From: Ricinus communis
Taxonomy: Eukaryota; Streptophyta; Magnoliopsida; Malpighiales; Euphorbiaceae
Direction: 5' to 3'
DNA length: 64,000 nt
NCBI RefSeq assembly: GCF_019578655.1
Contig: NC_063259.1
Location: forward strand, 11,746,489-11,810,488
Below, piece by piece: positions 23,725 to 36,659 of this stretch. Position 1 is the stretch's first letter; every line of letters starts with the position of its first letter. Made by a program: the position numbers and the translations under genes. The notes under the pieces are model-generated. The model was not told the origin of the DNA. It saw only the letters and a list, made by a program, of their open reading frames with translations, and did not search any database.

Positions 23725-24209
23725 TGATAACTATATATCAATTACATACATATCCGAGTAGGACGAGAAAGTCCAAACAATTCGGATTTGTGACGGATAA
23801 AAATATGAGTCACATCATGATAAAGATTCCTAGTCAAAAGAGGAATTCCGAACAACACGTTCAAATGGTAGCTCATCAATTCTTAGACTTAGGGGCAAAT
23901 CCTATCAGCATTAGGACATAAATTGTGATTAGAAGACTAACTTCTTATAAGATAGAAGCTAAGTCTTATTCCAATATGAATCAAGACTAGTCAAGCATTA
24001 TATAACGAAGCTTGACCTACGTCTGAGGTATCTTACATTCATCTTACAATTACATATTCTTTTACTTATTCTCTAAATATCTGACTTAAGCATCAGAATG
24101 GATTTAAGAGATCCACTTCTAGTGATTCCTTCGTTTTACTTGTTTACATGTATTTGTTTTTGAAGATTATTGTGCCTGGTATTCATCTACCCAACAAGAC
24201 GATTTATCA
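23725..24209 (+). repeat. 5' LTR of TRIM element
   Basis: 485 bases. It is collinear with 25148-25625, including CATATCCGAGTAGGACGA and TCTTACATTCATCTT, with many substitutions between the two, so the insertion is old. Confidence 0.85.
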
Positions 24210-25147
24210 AGTGGCACCATCTGTGGGAATAAATTCAAAAAAACTATGTCTTTTAGTGCAACTGATGTAGCACCACTATATCCTTATCAAACATTGGACG
24301 CTAGAGTTTCTCGATTCTTATAGCCTTACATAGATACTCCATTAGTGGTCTCCTTACCTTCTTTGGCCTCTAGAGTCGTTTCTAATTGGAATCCCAATAT
24401 TCCCTCAATTTTCTCTTAGTCCTCTCGATTTAATGCACTCATATGTGCAAGTTCCATACACCTTGCAACCTTTCGTCTCAATGCCTACAAATCTATCGAC
24501 GGCCTCTAGTACTCCGACCAACATTCCGCAACCCATCCAAAATCTTTCTCCTCAAAGCATTATGGCTCAGTATAATGCCTAGATGAAAACAATGCGACAA
24601 CATTATTAAAATCTTATGAACAAAGCTATGATGAGCTAGCAAACACCAGCTGCATCGAACAACTAGAACCCCAACCAATTCCCATCTTATCAAGGGACTA
24701 TAAGTCTGAACAATATGATCCAAACCTAGAGCTTATAACTCCTCAAGTGATCAATCAGTTAGGAGAACAGTATACTAGGTTAAACCAAACAATAAGAGAT
24801 TAGGAGGCAAGCTTAAGTTCAAAAAGCCATAATACTCAATGGAAGCAAGCCTTTAAGGATAATATGAACAAAAGAATTTTAGAGGCCTTTCAATAGATAA
24901 AAGGAACAAAGCAACTAAGGGTCATATCATTTCTATAAAATGAGGCGTGTGTTAGAAAAAGGTGAAATGATTCATTTTTTTTGAAATTTGAAAAGTTAGA
25001 GCAACTCCATAAAGTATTTAAGGCTGCTTGATATTTGCTCTATGTAGTTCATACTTCTACATAATTTCTTAAACGTTCAAGTCGATTGAAGATGCCTGAG
25101 TTAGGCCGAATATAGATATTCAGTATATTCTTAAAGGGGAGGAAAAG

Positions 25148-25625
25148 TGATAACTATGCATGAATTGCATACATATCCGAGTAGGACGAATCAAACAACT
25201 CAGATATGTGACAGGTCAACATATGATTCACATAATGATAAGGATTCCTAGCCAAAAGAGGAATCCCGAACAACACATTCAAATGAAAACTTATTTATTC
25301 CTAGATTTAAGGGCAAATCAGACCAACATTAGGACATAGGTTCTGATTAGAAGACTAATTTCTTATAAGATAGAAGATGAGTCCTATTCTATTACGAATC
25401 AGGAATAGTCAAGTACTATATAAGGAAGCTTGTCCTACGTCAAGTATCTTACATTCATCTTGTAATTATGCATTCTTTTACTTGTTCTCTAAATCTCTGA
25501 CTTAAGCCTCATAGTGGATTCAATAAATCCATATTTGGTGATTCCTTCGTTTTACTTGTTTATAGATATTCATCTTTGAAGATCATTGTGTCAGGTGTTC
25601 ATCTACCTAGTGAGGTGATTTATCA
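25148..25625 (+). repeat. 3' LTR of TRIM element
   Basis: 478 bases, directly after the polypurine tract and ending GGTGATTTATCA. Confidence 0.85.
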
Positions 25626-27735
25626 TAAATGAATATAAAATATTTATATAAATATAATTGCCAAAAGACATGATAAGATCATTTCACGGTGCATACAAAA
25701 AAATAAATAAATGAATGTATAATATACTTATGAGACGAACACTAGCTTAAGACTATATGATTATTCAAATTTAATGAGTCATATTTATCAAATAAACATA
25801 TGATAATAATATTTTGAGAAATAAAATTTTGATAGTGATAACTGAAATTAATAATGAATTAGCTTACTAATGATGATTTTATTAATTTCAGTTTAATAAT
25901 AATTTTACTTTTAATTATCAATTATTTCAAAATCAACGAATTAACTTATTTTCTCTTAGAATAAATGAATTAACTTAACTAATGTGATTATAAGGATAAT
26001 AAATCACATTATAAATGTAATTAAAAGAGGTATAATATGATCGTCTTATAGTATATATTAACTCGTACAGAAAAATTAATAAACAAATATAATATGTTTG
26101 CACGATGAGTATTGGCTTAGAAAACTATATGAATATTTAAATTGAATAGCATAATCATTGAATAAACATATCATGACATGGTCATAAAAATAAAAGAAAT
26201 TATAAAAAATATATAATTTTAATTAAAGTTCTAACTCCGTTGTCATTTTACTAAGAAAAAGTAATAAAAATATCAAATAAAAGCATGTTGCATTCTTAGA
26301 TATTATTTTAATATATAATAGCATTTCTATTAATTTTGTCATATGATTGATTTTAGCTTTATTTCAGCAAATATCAACTTGTCTATAGAGTACTAAAAGA
26401 TGCAAATCGGTGCATCCTTACATATAATCAAGAAAATTTTAAGTGTAAATGTTTGTGATATAAATTTTTATTTAAACTATATGTCTTATTTTTATTTAAT
26501 TGTTTAAAATTAAAAACTAGATAATATAAAAGAGACAATTAAAATAATAAAAGAATTTGAGTAAGTAATTTAAAAATAGAGCAACATATTATTTAAGTCG
26601 ATTTAGTTAAAGAAAATATGTTTTGAAAAAAATGATTTCTTCTTTGCATTTTTAACATGTTTTTATATTTTATTTTTAAAATTATTAATCTGATTGATGA
26701 ACATATCAACTAAAACCAACATTTTAGGTAGATGTAATTTTTCATTAATTATTTTATTTTTTATTTTCTTTAATTATTGAATTAATGCATATAACAATCA
26801 CATGACAAAAAATATATACAAAAAAATTAATAATAACGAGTCCAACTATTAACAATCACGTGGAACACACTAAATAAAATATATATACATATTTATTTTA
26901 TTTTATAAATTATTCTTTAATATTGGAAGTCTTTAATTTTAAATTCAATTGTTGTTCTAGATATTTAGATGAATTAATTTAATTTAAAAATTATGCCATT
27001 AACCATAATAAATGTTTATGATTCTAAATTTAATAATTGTTTTATTTTTTATCATGTAAATATGATGAGTGTGTATGAAAATGTGAAGCGGAAAAGGACA
27101 TGCAACTTAGCTGAATGATTATTTAACTAATATGATTAATTTGACCATTTGTTAATTAAATTTATAAATAAAAATATTAATAAGTTATTAAATATAAGTC
27201 TAGTTCTAAAAGAAAATAATTAAAATAATAAAAGAATTACTAAAAATAACTTGAGTACGTAATTTGAAAATAAAAATAACTTGAGTAGGTAATTTGAAAA
27301 TAAAGCAAAATATTATTTAAATTTATTTAGTTAAAGAGAATATATCATGAAAAATAAAATTTTTGAAAATGTCATGGAAAAGAATATGATTTTTTTCTTT
27401 ATGTTTCTATCATATTGTATTATTCTATTTTAAAAACTATTAACTCGATTAATGAACATATCAATTGAAATTAATATTTTAAGTGTATGTATTTTTTTTA
27501 TTAATTTTCTTTTCATTTAATAGTTTATTATCGATTAAAATCATTTTAAAATATTCTTTAAACTTTCTTTGACTTTTAAATTATAATGCATACAAGAATT
27601 ATGTAAGAAAGTATATATATAAATATAAATAAATAAATAAATATATATATATATATATTTATATATTGAATTAGTAATAATGAGTCCAATTATTAATATT
27701 CACGTGCAACACACACAGTAAAATACTAGTTATAC

Positions 27736-29889
27736 ATAAAATTAGGATAAGGAATAATTGATAATAAATATGTACATCATCAATAAGAGGAGAGCTGTTC
27801 TTACCAATAGATTCAATGCCTACAATCTTGCCTTTGATATTATTTTAAAAGTTACCTTTCCTCTATTAATTTTCTTTAAGTGTGAGAAGAGGTTAGCATT
27901 GACAGTTATATTCTTGAACATCCACTATCCACATATCAATCATACTCTTTCAAACTTGATTTGAAGCATGCCTAAAAAAATAAAATCAAGTATCCTTCTT
28001 TTTAGATACCCTAAACCATTTTAGGTTTCTGAAGATTAGTCATAGTACGGTCTCCTAATTAGAGGCGTGACAATCTAACATAGCAAAACATATTGAAATA
28101 CCCAATTTTTATGCAATAATGACATTGAACATGGGTTGAAGTTCTTTGTATTCAATAGTCTTCTTGCTTGAAACTCGAATCTCAATGGAACTATCATTTT
28201 CATGTATATAAGAACTTCTTTTAAGTGAATGTGTGTGCTTATGCGCACTCTTCTTTCACTTGAATGCATGATTAGCTTTTTGAGGCTTGCCTCTAAAGCC
28301 TTGTGAAGCTTTCAATTTTTCATTTGAATTAGGTGTTTTGGTGTGTGCCTTAGCCTTCTTATCAAAACCCTTTATACTAGAGAATTGTGGTGTTGAGCCA
28401 TTAATTAATTTATATGTAGAAAGAGAAGATGTGGAGGATGATTATACACCATTGAAGCCTAATCCATATTTAATCAAATGAGGTCTTTCAACATAGTCAA
28501 TATATCCAAAGCTTTCTTTTCTTATGAAATTTTGAAATAGAGACTCTCAATTTCTCAACCTCTAATTTTAAATCATTGTTTTCTTTAGAAAAAGATTTGG
28601 AAAAAGATTTGAGAAAGGAGGTTTGAGATGAGAGTCAAATCATTGTATGAAGACATGAGTAAAGAAATTTATTGTTCTAAATCTTTGAAATCTTCAAATT
28701 TAGACTTTTCTTCATAAAACTTCATTTTTACACGATAGTTTTTCTTACATGTAAAGTCATGGCTTCAACAAGCTTGTCATCATCCACAGAAGGTAGATCA
28801 TCAACACAATCATCATTATGAACACAGGTGTGGGATATAGAACATACCTCATTGGATTCATCTTCCAAAGCCATGAAGCAAAGGTTAGCTACCTCTTCTT
28901 CTTCATCTTCACTTGATGATAAATCATCCCAAGTAGCTGTGAAAGCCTTTCTTTTAACTTTCTTGTTCTCATACTTCTTCTTGTTCTTGCTCTTGAGGTA
29001 ACTAGCCTTGATGTCCTTTCTTCCCACATCCATAGCAAGTTAGATAATTCTTTTTCTCTTTACTATTGTTTAAACTTGATTTAGAGATGGATGAAGATAT
29101 CTTGAAAGGCTTCTTCTCCCTTTTCCTATTCTTCATGATATCTTTGACCCTCATTGAGAGCAAAGTAAGCTCCTCATCCTCATTACTAGTTGATTTAGAT
29201 CCACTTATGCTCTCACTCTCTTGATGTTGCTTAGTAGAGCTATTGAGTGCCATGAGCTTTTTCTTCCTTTCACTTTCTTTCTCTTGCTCTTCCTTTTTCT
29301 TAAGAACCATCTCATGGGTAAGGAGTTTTCTAATAAGCTCATCTGTAACCACCTTGCCCAAGTCCTCATTAGGCTCCTCAGTACTTGCCACTCTTGAACC
29401 ATAGTCCTTAAATAGTAGGCCTTTAGTGTTTTGTAGTTAATCTTATTAAGTTCATAATGCTTATCCAACTCTCTTAAGTTATTGATGATGGTGAGAAGCC
29501 GACTGGTCATGTCGGTGATTATTTAATTGGGCTTATCTTAAAGAGCTCATATTCCATCACCAAGAGTTGGATCTTCTTGGATTTTACTTGTTTAGTACCA
29601 TCATAGTAGTTCTCTCTTTTATATTCCTCTCTTGATAGAAAGCTAAGTAAAATGATCATGCTCTCTTGTTTTTGTGATTGGCTCTTCTATAAGCCTCAAC
29701 CTACTTATCTCTATTAAGAGAGATTTCTACTCCATCAACTTCTTTTATTGGAGGCTTCCACTCCTTTATTACATAATCCTAAATATCTATTACATCATTA
29801 TTCAAGTAAATTTACATCTTATACTTATAATAGGCATAATCAAGCACATCCTAGGAAGGTCTTAGGTGGTGAACTCCTTCATTGGCCAT
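27736..29889 (-). pseudogene. Copia gag and start of protease/pol (C1 family)
   Basis: Starting from the ATG at 29889 (MANEGVHHLRPS, stop), broken frames give the SIRE-type Gag. A basic charged region (29391-29002) ends in a zinc knuckle CYGCGKKGH; there a 1-base frameshift occurs and the last knuckle Cys is Tyr. An acidic block DDLSSSEDEEEEVANLCFMA follows, then the coiled-coil and SQRPHL-type block. Near 27940 come YVDSGCSR and further pre-integrase sequence to about 27740. Gag packages RNA and the knuckle binds it. Pol is then interrupted by the AT-rich block. A PBS and LTR lie just upstream. Confidence 0.8.
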
Positions 29890-29933
29890 CTTGATATTTT
29901 ATCCACGCATTTAAACTTGATGGTGAATACAAA

Positions 29934-29945
29934 GCTCTGATACTA
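29934..29945 (-). other. Primer-binding site of C1 element
   Basis: On the minus strand TAGTATCAGAGC, two bases after the LTR end GGACAAACA. It matches the initiator-Met tRNA type used by Copia, one base off TGGTATCAGAGC. Confidence 0.8.
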
Positions 29946-29947
29946 CT

Positions 29948-31059
29948 TGTTTGTCCTTGATGAACCAAGAATGAAAGTTGAATTATTAAATGGAAGAATA
30001 ACATATAATTAAAATTTTTGAAAAGTTAAAAGTATAAAAGAGAAGAGATACAATTTTTAGTGGTTCGGGCATTAACGAACCCTACAGTCACTCTCTAATC
30101 TTCAATTGGGTATTTCACTAAACTTAATTTTAAATACAAATGGAGTTTTTAATAGCTCACTACCAACTAAGTACTTTAGTTCGCACCTAGTCTCACAACT
30201 TGTATTTTTGGCTAACACACAACCTTACAAGATGTTTGAACCTAAGGCTAACTTTCAAACTAAACCCAAGTATTTTTGGCTAACACTTAAACCTCACAAG
30301 AGCATTCAAAGCTCTTACAACAACTTTTTCAAGGTTAATTGCATAAAGAAATAAATGTAAAATATGTGAAATCAAAGAGCAATAACATGGCACTAAACAA
30401 GGTTATTCATCAATCATAAATTTTCTTTGAAAGAGGCATTTATAGCCCTAAATAACCAAAGAGACGTTACTCAATAAACCTAGCCCATATTTTTGCTTTA
30501 AACTTTAGATAGTCCATTAATTGTACTACTAGAGCATAGTCGGAATCGCGCTCGCCACATGCTTATCACACTTGCTACGCTTTAATTGTAGTCGTGATAC
30601 TTAAAGTTACAAAGGATATAGTTCACGTGTCACATCATTATTTTTTACTCAAAATAACCTTTGACAGTCTTCTTAATGAGTATGAACTTTATGGTCTCAA
30701 TATCCTTACTGTGGTCGCAATTTCACCCTTTTCATGGAAGCTATAGTACAAATTTATGTCGCGATCGCAATCAAGGTCACTATCTCTTTTGTCCTCATTT
30801 CACCATTCTTGCAATCATGGCTTTCTTGTTATCAATTGTGATCTCTCCTCTACTACAACATCTATGCAAATATGAATGTCACACTGGCAACATGTTGATT
30901 ATAGTTTCAATTTAAGAGATAATAATGAAGAGTGGTCTTTTGAACACTTAGATAAAGTCCTTCAAAAGAGACACCTAAATGCAAGATTAATACTACTTAA
31001 TTTGATTATCAAGCTCAAAATTAAGAGATCTTGAAGTCATGAAATGACTTAGGCTAAGA
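29948..31059 (-). mobile_element. C1 Copia 5' LTR
   Basis: 1112 bases. On the minus strand it begins TCTTAGCCTAAGTCATTTCA (consensus TGTTAG) and ends TCAAGGACAAACA, followed by PBS and gag. It contains GATCGCGAC/GTGGTCGC-type motifs and the paired phrases about GAGTTTTTAATAGCTCAC seen in all C1 LTRs. The flank AAAGA does not match the flank of the 3' LTR at 15960, so the two LTRs may not belong to one clean insertion. Confidence 0.75.
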
Positions 31060-33770
31060 AAAGAGATGGTTCAAGCACATGGGAAAGGTATAGTTTCTGT
31101 TCGTACTAATAAAAGACCAAAATTAACTCATGATATGTTGCACAATTATTAAAAAATGGGATATTCACTTTCATTCAAAGAAAGGGGTTGCATTATTATG
31201 GTTTCAAATAATTCTAAAATTGCTAAGTTTGAAAATGGTTAATAACTACTTTTTATTTAGTTTGTATAAAAAGTGACCTACTCAACACTTATTTCCAAAA
31301 TTGAAAATTCTAGTTTATGGCATAAAAGATATGGCTATTTTAACATGAGTGCATCAAAGTTTTTGCAATCTCATGATATAATTAAAGATATGTGTACAGT
31401 CAGTTGCATTAATGGTTTATGTGGTTCTTAGCAATTAGGAAAAATGCATAAAAAGCCATTCTTATTAAAGAATGTTGTAAGGGCCAAGAATAAGCTTAAA
31501 CTTGTTCGTACTAATTTATGTGGTCCTATAAGTGTTCCATTAAGTTAGAACAAGTACTTTATTTTATTTATTGATGATTTGACTAGAATAATATGGGTGT
31601 ATTTTTTTTCAACTAAAGCTCAAACTTTTAATGTCTTTAAGAAGTTTAGAGCTAAGTAGAAACTGAAAGTAGTTGTAAGATTAAAATTTTGAGATCAGAC
31701 AAAGAAAAAGGAGTACACCTCTAATGAATTCAATGTGTTTTATGAAGACATAGGGATCACTCATTAATTAACTATTTGAGTACATCCCTGAGCATAATGG
31801 AGTTTTAGAAAGAATAGAACATAACGATTATGGAGATGGAAAGTGTTTGATTGCAAACAAGAAGTTGCTTAGAGTTTTTGGGCTAAAGCTATTCATACAA
31901 CAATATATCTCTTGATGCAATTACCAACTGGAGTTGTTCAAGTAAGAACTCCAATTGAAGCTTGGTCAGGAGTAAAGCACTTAAAGATCTATGGATCAAT
32001 TTGTTATACTCATATTACATATATTAAATATCCAAATTGGATGATAAAGTTGAGATATTATGTTATGCAATAGCATCCAAAGGTTATAGAGTGTACAATT
32101 TACAATGATCAGTAGAGATACTCAAGTTGATGAGGAGGCATATTGGGATTGGAATAATAATCAAGTTCAAAGAAATGTAAGGCTAGAACAATTTATAGAA
32201 ATACCTACTGCAATTGATAACCAAAATGAAATTGTAAATGATATGAAAGATTGAGAAGCTGAATCATATTCTTTAGTGCTGAATACGAAGTCTTCAACTG
32301 AAATTTATGAGAAATGAAGCATTATTGTGAATAAGCCATCATGTGTTAGGGAAGCCTTAATGCTTCTAGAATGGAATCATGTAATGAAGGAGGAGTTGGT
32401 TGTGATCAATAAAAATAACACCTTGAAACTAATAGTAAAGCCTAGAGACAGACATGTAATAGGTGTTAAGTGGTTTTCATGACAAATTTGAATATGGATG
32501 GCTCCATTCATAAGTATAAAGCTAGACTTTTTCTAAGAAGTTATTTTCAAATGGTTGGAGTTGATTACATGGACGCATTTACCCTAGTTTCTAGGCATGA
32601 AACTATCAAATTATTTGTTGTTCTTTAAGCTCAATAAGGATGGAGGATATTTTTCTTGGATGTTAAATCAACTTTTTTATTGGAGTGTTTCAAGAAGAGT
32701 ATTAAGTTCAGTAGCCCATTGATTTCACTATTATAGGTCATGATTCATAAAGCCTTGTATGAACTGAAACAAAGTCCACGAGTCTAGTATAATAAAATTG
32801 ATGATCATTTTCTTCAACATAGTTTTAGAAGGAGCCAACATGAGCCCACTCTTTATGGAAAAGCTTGCATCAATGGCAAGAAAATAATTGTGTCTCTATA
32901 TGTAGATAATTTATCGATTACTAGTGATGATATTTATAATATTGACAAATTTAAGAATATATTATAGGCTTTTGAAATGACAGATCTTGAAGAGATGAGC
33001 TATTTCTTGGGAGTTGTAATTTTGTCTCAATCCCTCTTATTATTAATGAAAAAAATTTCAAGCATGATGGTGATTTAAGAACATACGTAACTTAGTATAG
33101 AAGTTCAATTGGCAGCCTTCTTTAATTAACTACAATAAAACCATATTTGATGGTCTCTGCCAGCTTACTTTCGAGGTCCATGCATTCACCAAGTTTGACA
33201 CATCTTGATGTTGGTAAAAGAGTTCCAAGGCATTTGAAGGGTACTATGGATCTTAGTATTTGGTATTACAAAATTGATGGAAAGCTTGAAGGATTTATTG
33301 ACAATGATGGTGCAAATTCTATAGTTGATTCTAATAGCACACCTCGCTATGTTTTCTTACTTGAAAATACAGTATTTTCATAGAATTCAAAAAAGCAAGA
33401 TATAGTTGCTCATCCTCAGCTGATGCTGAGTATATTACTACGGTAGCAGCTTCAAACCAAGCTATATGGATTAGAGAGGTCTTGACAGACCTGGATTATG
33501 TTCAAGAGGATTCTACTTTACTATAGTGTGACAATATCTCAATTATTTCCATTGCTAATGATCTTTTGCAGTATGAGAGAATGAAGCATATCAATTTTAA
33601 ATTTCATGTTATAATAGAAGCTAAAAAAAATTGAGACATTCAATTGATACCTTGCAGGTTTAAAGAGCATTTGACAGATATACTCACTAAAGCTCTTTCT
33701 TGTGGTAATTTCAATATGCTAAGAAGCAAGTTGGGGATCTTGAAGAAAAGTTTCAATGGGAAGTGCTAAC
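31060..33770 (+). pseudogene. Copia pol remnant (Tork-like lineage)
   Basis: Broken frames give, in order: GAG-pre-integrase (GYSLSFKERGC, then SSLWHKRYGYFNMSASKF, then QLGKMHKKPF), integrase core (LVRTNLCGPISVP, YFILFIDDLTRIIWVYFF, LRSDKEKE), RT (VIGVKWF, LYELKQSPR, then LYVDNLSITSDD and EMTDLEEMSYFLGVV) and RNase H (VPRHLKGTMDLSIWYYKIDG, then AEY-like and KLGIL). The RT catalytic box is YVDN, not YVDD. More than ten stops and frameshifts make it dead. Motif order is that of Copia (INT before RT). The spelling differs from the C1 family and looks Tork/TAR-like. Gag is absent; the left edge abuts the C1 LTR at 31059. Confidence 0.85.
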
Positions 33771-34208
33771 TTGTGAAACTTCTAGATACTTCTTTGCTAA
33801 ATGGATATAATCATTTTTTTTTATTTTAGTAAGTAATATTAGGTAGAAAAAGTATGGCCTTTCATGTTTAAGCAAATCGACCTACCTATTATTGAGGTCC
33901 GTGTTAGCATTCTGCAACATATATGACTGCAATATTGTTGTAGTTTATTTTTTATAATCTATATATATCAATGATAAGTGATCAAGTAGATGAACACAAT
34001 AATTAAAGAGTGCTATGTTTTCCTCTTTCTTATTTTATAGTTTCATGTTTTATGTTAATGATTAAAAAATAACAATAACTCAACAGCAAAATTAATTGAC
34101 ATTTCGAGATAACTCTAATCATAAGTAGATTAAATATAATCAAGCTAGAAAAATCTAGTATTAGGATATTCAATTAATGTAATCAAGAAAATTCTAGAAT
34201 AACCTTAG
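33771..34208 (+). other. Possible 3' UTR and LTR fragment of the Tork-like Copia
   Basis: Non-coding AT-rich sequence between the RNase H end and the next C1 element. TGTTAGCATTCTGC at 33903 could be an LTR start, but no second copy exists in the window to prove it. The last five bases, CTTAG, are the target duplication of the next element. Confidence 0.35.
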
Positions 34209-34280
34209 TGTTGTTCCTTAATGCACTAAAAAGGAAGGGGGTTAGAATTAGTGTATGGAAGGTTAATGAGAGATTAAAAA

Positions 34281-35249
34281 TGAAAGTTATGCGTAGACGT
34301 CCAAGAGGGGGGAGTGAATTGGACTTCTAAAGATTCTGGCAAACTTCTGTTGCTATTTTAAAATATGAAATACATATCGTTTCTTTATGCTCAACTCTTG
34401 AATGTAAGCAATAAGTGGTATGATGAATTAAAACAGAGCTTAAAAAGTGGTATGATGAATTAACAAAGAGTTCAAAAAGTATTAGATTCATAAGCTCAAC
34501 TTAAGAATGAAAAACACAAAGTTAGATATCACAAGAGATCTCAGATGCTTGAAGCAAATTGCATGCATATCTAATTGTACACAGATGCACTTGACAGATA
34601 TCTGAAGCAGTAAGAATAAAAGATGAAGAATAAATACTTGAAGTATAACCTCTCTGAATTTTTTGGTAGATATAGTGTTACAAGCTCTTCTTTCCTTAAA
34701 CTTTAATTTAGGAGAGACTTTTTAAAACACAAAAAGAGTAAAAATGATATATGAATTTTGATAAATGAAGTCTTTGAATTTCATGATAAATTTAGAGTTA
34801 AAGAACCACTTTTCGTAGTTATAAATATGATGAAGAAGAAGTATTTATAAGATAGAAAAGCTATTTGCTAGAGATAATAATAAAGAATATCAATTTGAAA
34901 TTTTTCAATAGCTATATTGTCGGATCTCTGCAAAGTTTGTCTGCCAGCTTTTGAAACTATTACTATCTACAGAAAACTGTAGCCGTGTCTTTATTGACTT
35001 TTCTTTATATTTCTTAGCAGCCTTCCAAATGCTTAGTCATCTTATCAGTTTATTGAGTCATATGATTTTTCAGGTAAGCTAGACTTCTAATGATTCTATA
35101 TGTATGTTACAACTATCTTTTGAGCTTTTCTCCTCTAATCAAATTATTTTATCTTGCAATAAATCTCCAACATACACATATCCAAATGTCCATAAACACA
35201 TTATTTTGCTATCATCAAAACTTAGATTATTAGCTTCTTGGGGCTAAGA
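34281..35249 (-). repeat. 3' LTR of the SIRE-like element (short form)
   Basis: 969 bases. Left and right parts align to the two ends of the LTR at 40537-44466, including GGACTTCTAAAGATTCTGGC near 34321 and CAATAGCTATATTGTC near 34905. It lacks about 2.5 kb found in the other LTR between its positions near 40840 and 43325. Confidence 0.8.
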
Positions 35250-35266
35250 ATCTCCTCCTTTTTGAT
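35250..35266 (-). other. Polypurine tract of the SIRE-like element
   Basis: On the minus strand AAAAAGGAGGAGAT lies directly before the LTR start, preceded by CATC. This is the usual form in SIRE-type Copia, where it primes plus-strand DNA synthesis. Confidence 0.75.
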
Positions 35267-36659
35267 GATGAAAAGACTAACACAATATAATGGAAAAAAT
35301 ATATCAATCAGCGCAAAGAAGGATATAAAATAATTGTGCTTATAGTTCTGCCCTGCATTTATAGTTTCAGATCACAAAATAGATGACTATAAAGAGTAGA
35401 CGTCTAACTATGGTCGAATATAGTAATAGCAAATAAGCATAGATACCTTAAATATAAATAGACTGCTAATGTTGTCTTTCATTGTTAGGCTTCTCCTGAG
35501 TTTATATAGTAGTATACATATAAACTTACCATATTTTTTCCAAATGTTTCGCCCTTTTTGTGAGCAATAAAAAGGTGAGAAATATTCAAAATAATTCAAA
35601 ATGGTATGTAAATACAAGTGTAATATCCAAAGTCAAAAGAAAGTTATTTTCAAAAATCTTTTCATAAAAGAAAACTTTATAGGAGAGAACTTGCAAATAA
35701 CTGTTGAATTCAACATGCTTTTCTTTTGATCATTTTTGTCCAATCGTTAATGTTTGAGCACTTTCTGCTTCTAGTGCTTTTCTCAGATGTCTCCTCTTAA
35801 ATTGTTTTAACTTCTTTAAGCTTTTCTTTCTTGATTTTCTTGCTTTAGATTTAAAATTATCATGAGTGAATTCATTAGCACTTATATCTCCATCTTGGCA
35901 ATAACAACACTTACTTTTGTAGATGAATTTCTAGTATTTGTGTTTTTTAGCTTTTCTGCTAAAAGTTCCAGAATGTGTAGGATCTTGTTTCATCGGGTTA
36001 TTCTTCAGGTCTTACATCAAGTCTCCTTTTTTTCTTTAGATGCCTTCTTTAGTGGATTTCATCTTGACATTTCTAAATTGGCTGCCATAAGTACCTTTCT
36101 TTATTTTATAGATGTCTCTCTATTAATTTCATAGATACATTATATATGAGCAAAGAGATCTTCATTCATACTCAAGAGCTTTCTTCCATATATAGAATAT
36201 ACCCTTTTTTATCAAAGCCTTTAACATCCATATTAGATGATTAAACTTTTTGGTAGATGTTTACTTTTCATCAAATTTCTGTTGGCTTTCTTCTTCTTCT
36301 TCAAATGGCTCAACCATTTCTCTTTTCTGTATAATAAAGTAAGCTTTTCTCTCCATTTTTTCACTTGTAAAAGCAAAGAATTTCTCTTTTGGAAGTTTTA
36401 AAGCTTAAAAGTAATTTTTCAAAATATATGACAATGAAAAGTATTTTAAATAATTTAAATTCACTTTTGCCATGCAACGAGATGCACACCTTGACTTATC
36501 TAATTTTCAATATTAAATAAGGGGGATCACCTCAATATCGAGAGTTAGATGACTGACAGTTAAATATACACAGAAAGTAAATAACTAAGTTTTCACACAC
36601 ACATATATAAACTATATATGGAGAGCAAAATATTTTTGAAAGATTAGGTGCTCATACCA
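35267..36659 (-). other. Region between RNase H and polypurine tract (possible env-like remnant)
   Basis: About 1.4 kb in the place where SIRE-type elements may carry an env-like ORF. Minus-strand pieces are charged (for example near 36300, VEPFEEEEESQQKFDEK) but broken by many stops. No membrane or Env motif can be recognised, so function is left open. Confidence 0.4.

Larger units (their letters stand above)
23725..25625 (+). mobile_element. Complete TRIM-type LTR retrotransposon, 1.9 kb
   Basis: Two direct LTRs (23725-24209 and 25148-25625) begin TGATAACTAT and end GATTTATCA. A PBS, TGGCACCATCTGTGGGA, begins two bases after the first LTR (24212), and a polypurine tract AAAGGGGAGGAAAAG ends just before the second. 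The flanks TGAAT and TAAAT match at 4 of 5 positions. The 938-base interior has no gag or pol; only broken frames with a Gln/Asn-rich hint are present. It is a non-autonomous element that would rely on another element's proteins. Confidence 0.85.
22736..27730 (+). mobile_element. AT-rich repeat block, candidate Helitron(s)
   Basis: The block separates two parts of the same minus-strand Copia element. It contains a direct repeat pair (about 22860-23130 and 26930-27205, sharing ATTGTTCTAGATATTTAGA and ATATAAGTCTA) and a second pair (about 26520-26880 and 27215-27720). Its right end reads CACGTGCAACACACACAGTA, then ACTAGT ending at 27730 before a T. That is like plant Helitron 3' ends, which have a small hairpin, CTAGT and a following T. 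A diverged copy of that end lies near 26860. No Rep/helicase coding and no certain 5' TC end were seen. A TRIM element is nested inside. Confidence 0.35.

Noticed and set aside
31060..33770. Joining this pol to the plus-strand gag at 15507-15955 as one interrupted element
   Set aside because: The gag is of SIRE type and the pol of Tork type, and the flanks of the intervening element do not match.
35862..36134. 90-codon plus-strand frame, hydrophobic
   Set aside because: It is opposite the SIRE-like element's internal region. Hydrophobicity follows from T-richness, and it has no match.
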